From Amphimedon queenslandica (taxonomy: Eukaryota; Porifera; Demospongiae; Haplosclerida; Niphatidae): a stretch of DNA of 64,000 nt. Shown in pieces: positions 59,262 to 64,000 of this stretch. Position 1 is the first letter of the stretch. Each line of letters begins with the position of its first letter. The translations under genes and the position numbers were made by a program. The stretch is from assembly GCF_000090795.2 (NCBI RefSeq), contig NW_003546279.1:360933-424932 (forward strand), read 5' to 3'. The notes under the pieces were generated by a model. It did no database searches, was not told where the DNA came from, and was given only the letters and a program-made list of their open reading frames with translations.

Positions 59262-64000
<4,739 letters not shown>

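Overview
The window looks like nuclear DNA of an early-branching animal, most probably a demosponge such as Amphimedon. Genes lie about every 2.5-3 kb on both strands, introns are mostly 40-60 bp, intergenic gaps are often under 100-200 bp, and introns are full of AAT/TTA microsatellites. The orthologues are typically metazoan (presenilin, SNW1, ARID4, AREL1, TOPBP1, Artemis), alongside lineage-specific-looking receptors (a receptor tyrosine kinase with a cysteine-rich ectodomain and an intronless seven-helix receptor). The species call is inference; no marker gene proves it. I saw no bacterial operons, CRISPR arrays, rRNA genes or recognisable transposon or retroelement coding regions.

Layout, left to right (sign = strand): end of an MCFD2-like EF-hand gene (+); an ARM-repeat/ATE1 arginyltransferase fusion (-) divergent from SNW1 (+); PRCC (-); ARID4 (-) divergent from an unnamed gene at 13.3-15.9 kb (+) that may be a TOPOVIBL-like meiotic topoisomerase subunit; a DUF445-like membrane protein (-) divergent from VIPAS39 (+); APIP (+); a receptor tyrosine kinase (-); AP4S1 (-); GNPAT (-); DHTKD1 (-); a GPCR (-); two tandem AREL1-type HECT ligases (-) separated by a 2.7-kb region with a 159-bp satellite and a GC-rich hairpin; presenilin (+); an ecto-NTPDase (+); Artemis/DCLRE1C (+); an unrecognised nuclear-type protein (-) whose start codon is 41 bp from that of MZT1 (+); OSGEP (-) divergent from TOPBP1 (+), which runs off the right edge.

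These are mostly independent housekeeping genes, not one pathway. Loose themes are DNA repair and meiosis (DCLRE1C, TOPBP1, possibly the 13.3-kb gene), endolysosomal and adaptor traffic (VIPAS39, AP4S1, MCFD2), and lipid and amino-acid metabolism (GNPAT, DHTKD1, APIP). The strongest architectural theme is head-to-head gene pairs sharing very short promoters. Several of these carry CACGTG palindromes, often TCACGTGA, and a 15-copy TCATGTGA minisatellite lies in a TOPBP1 intron.

The items most worth following up are the ARM-ATE1 fusion with a changed cysteine pair, the possible sponge TOPOVIBL, the DUF445-like eukaryotic gene, the CACGTG promoters, the GC-rich hairpin at 39.47 kb, and a dispersed ~178-bp repeat family carrying a CTGTACTATAGTACAG palindrome. 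Exon structures were read by eye from GT-AG sites plus protein similarity recalled from memory; no alignment or search was run.
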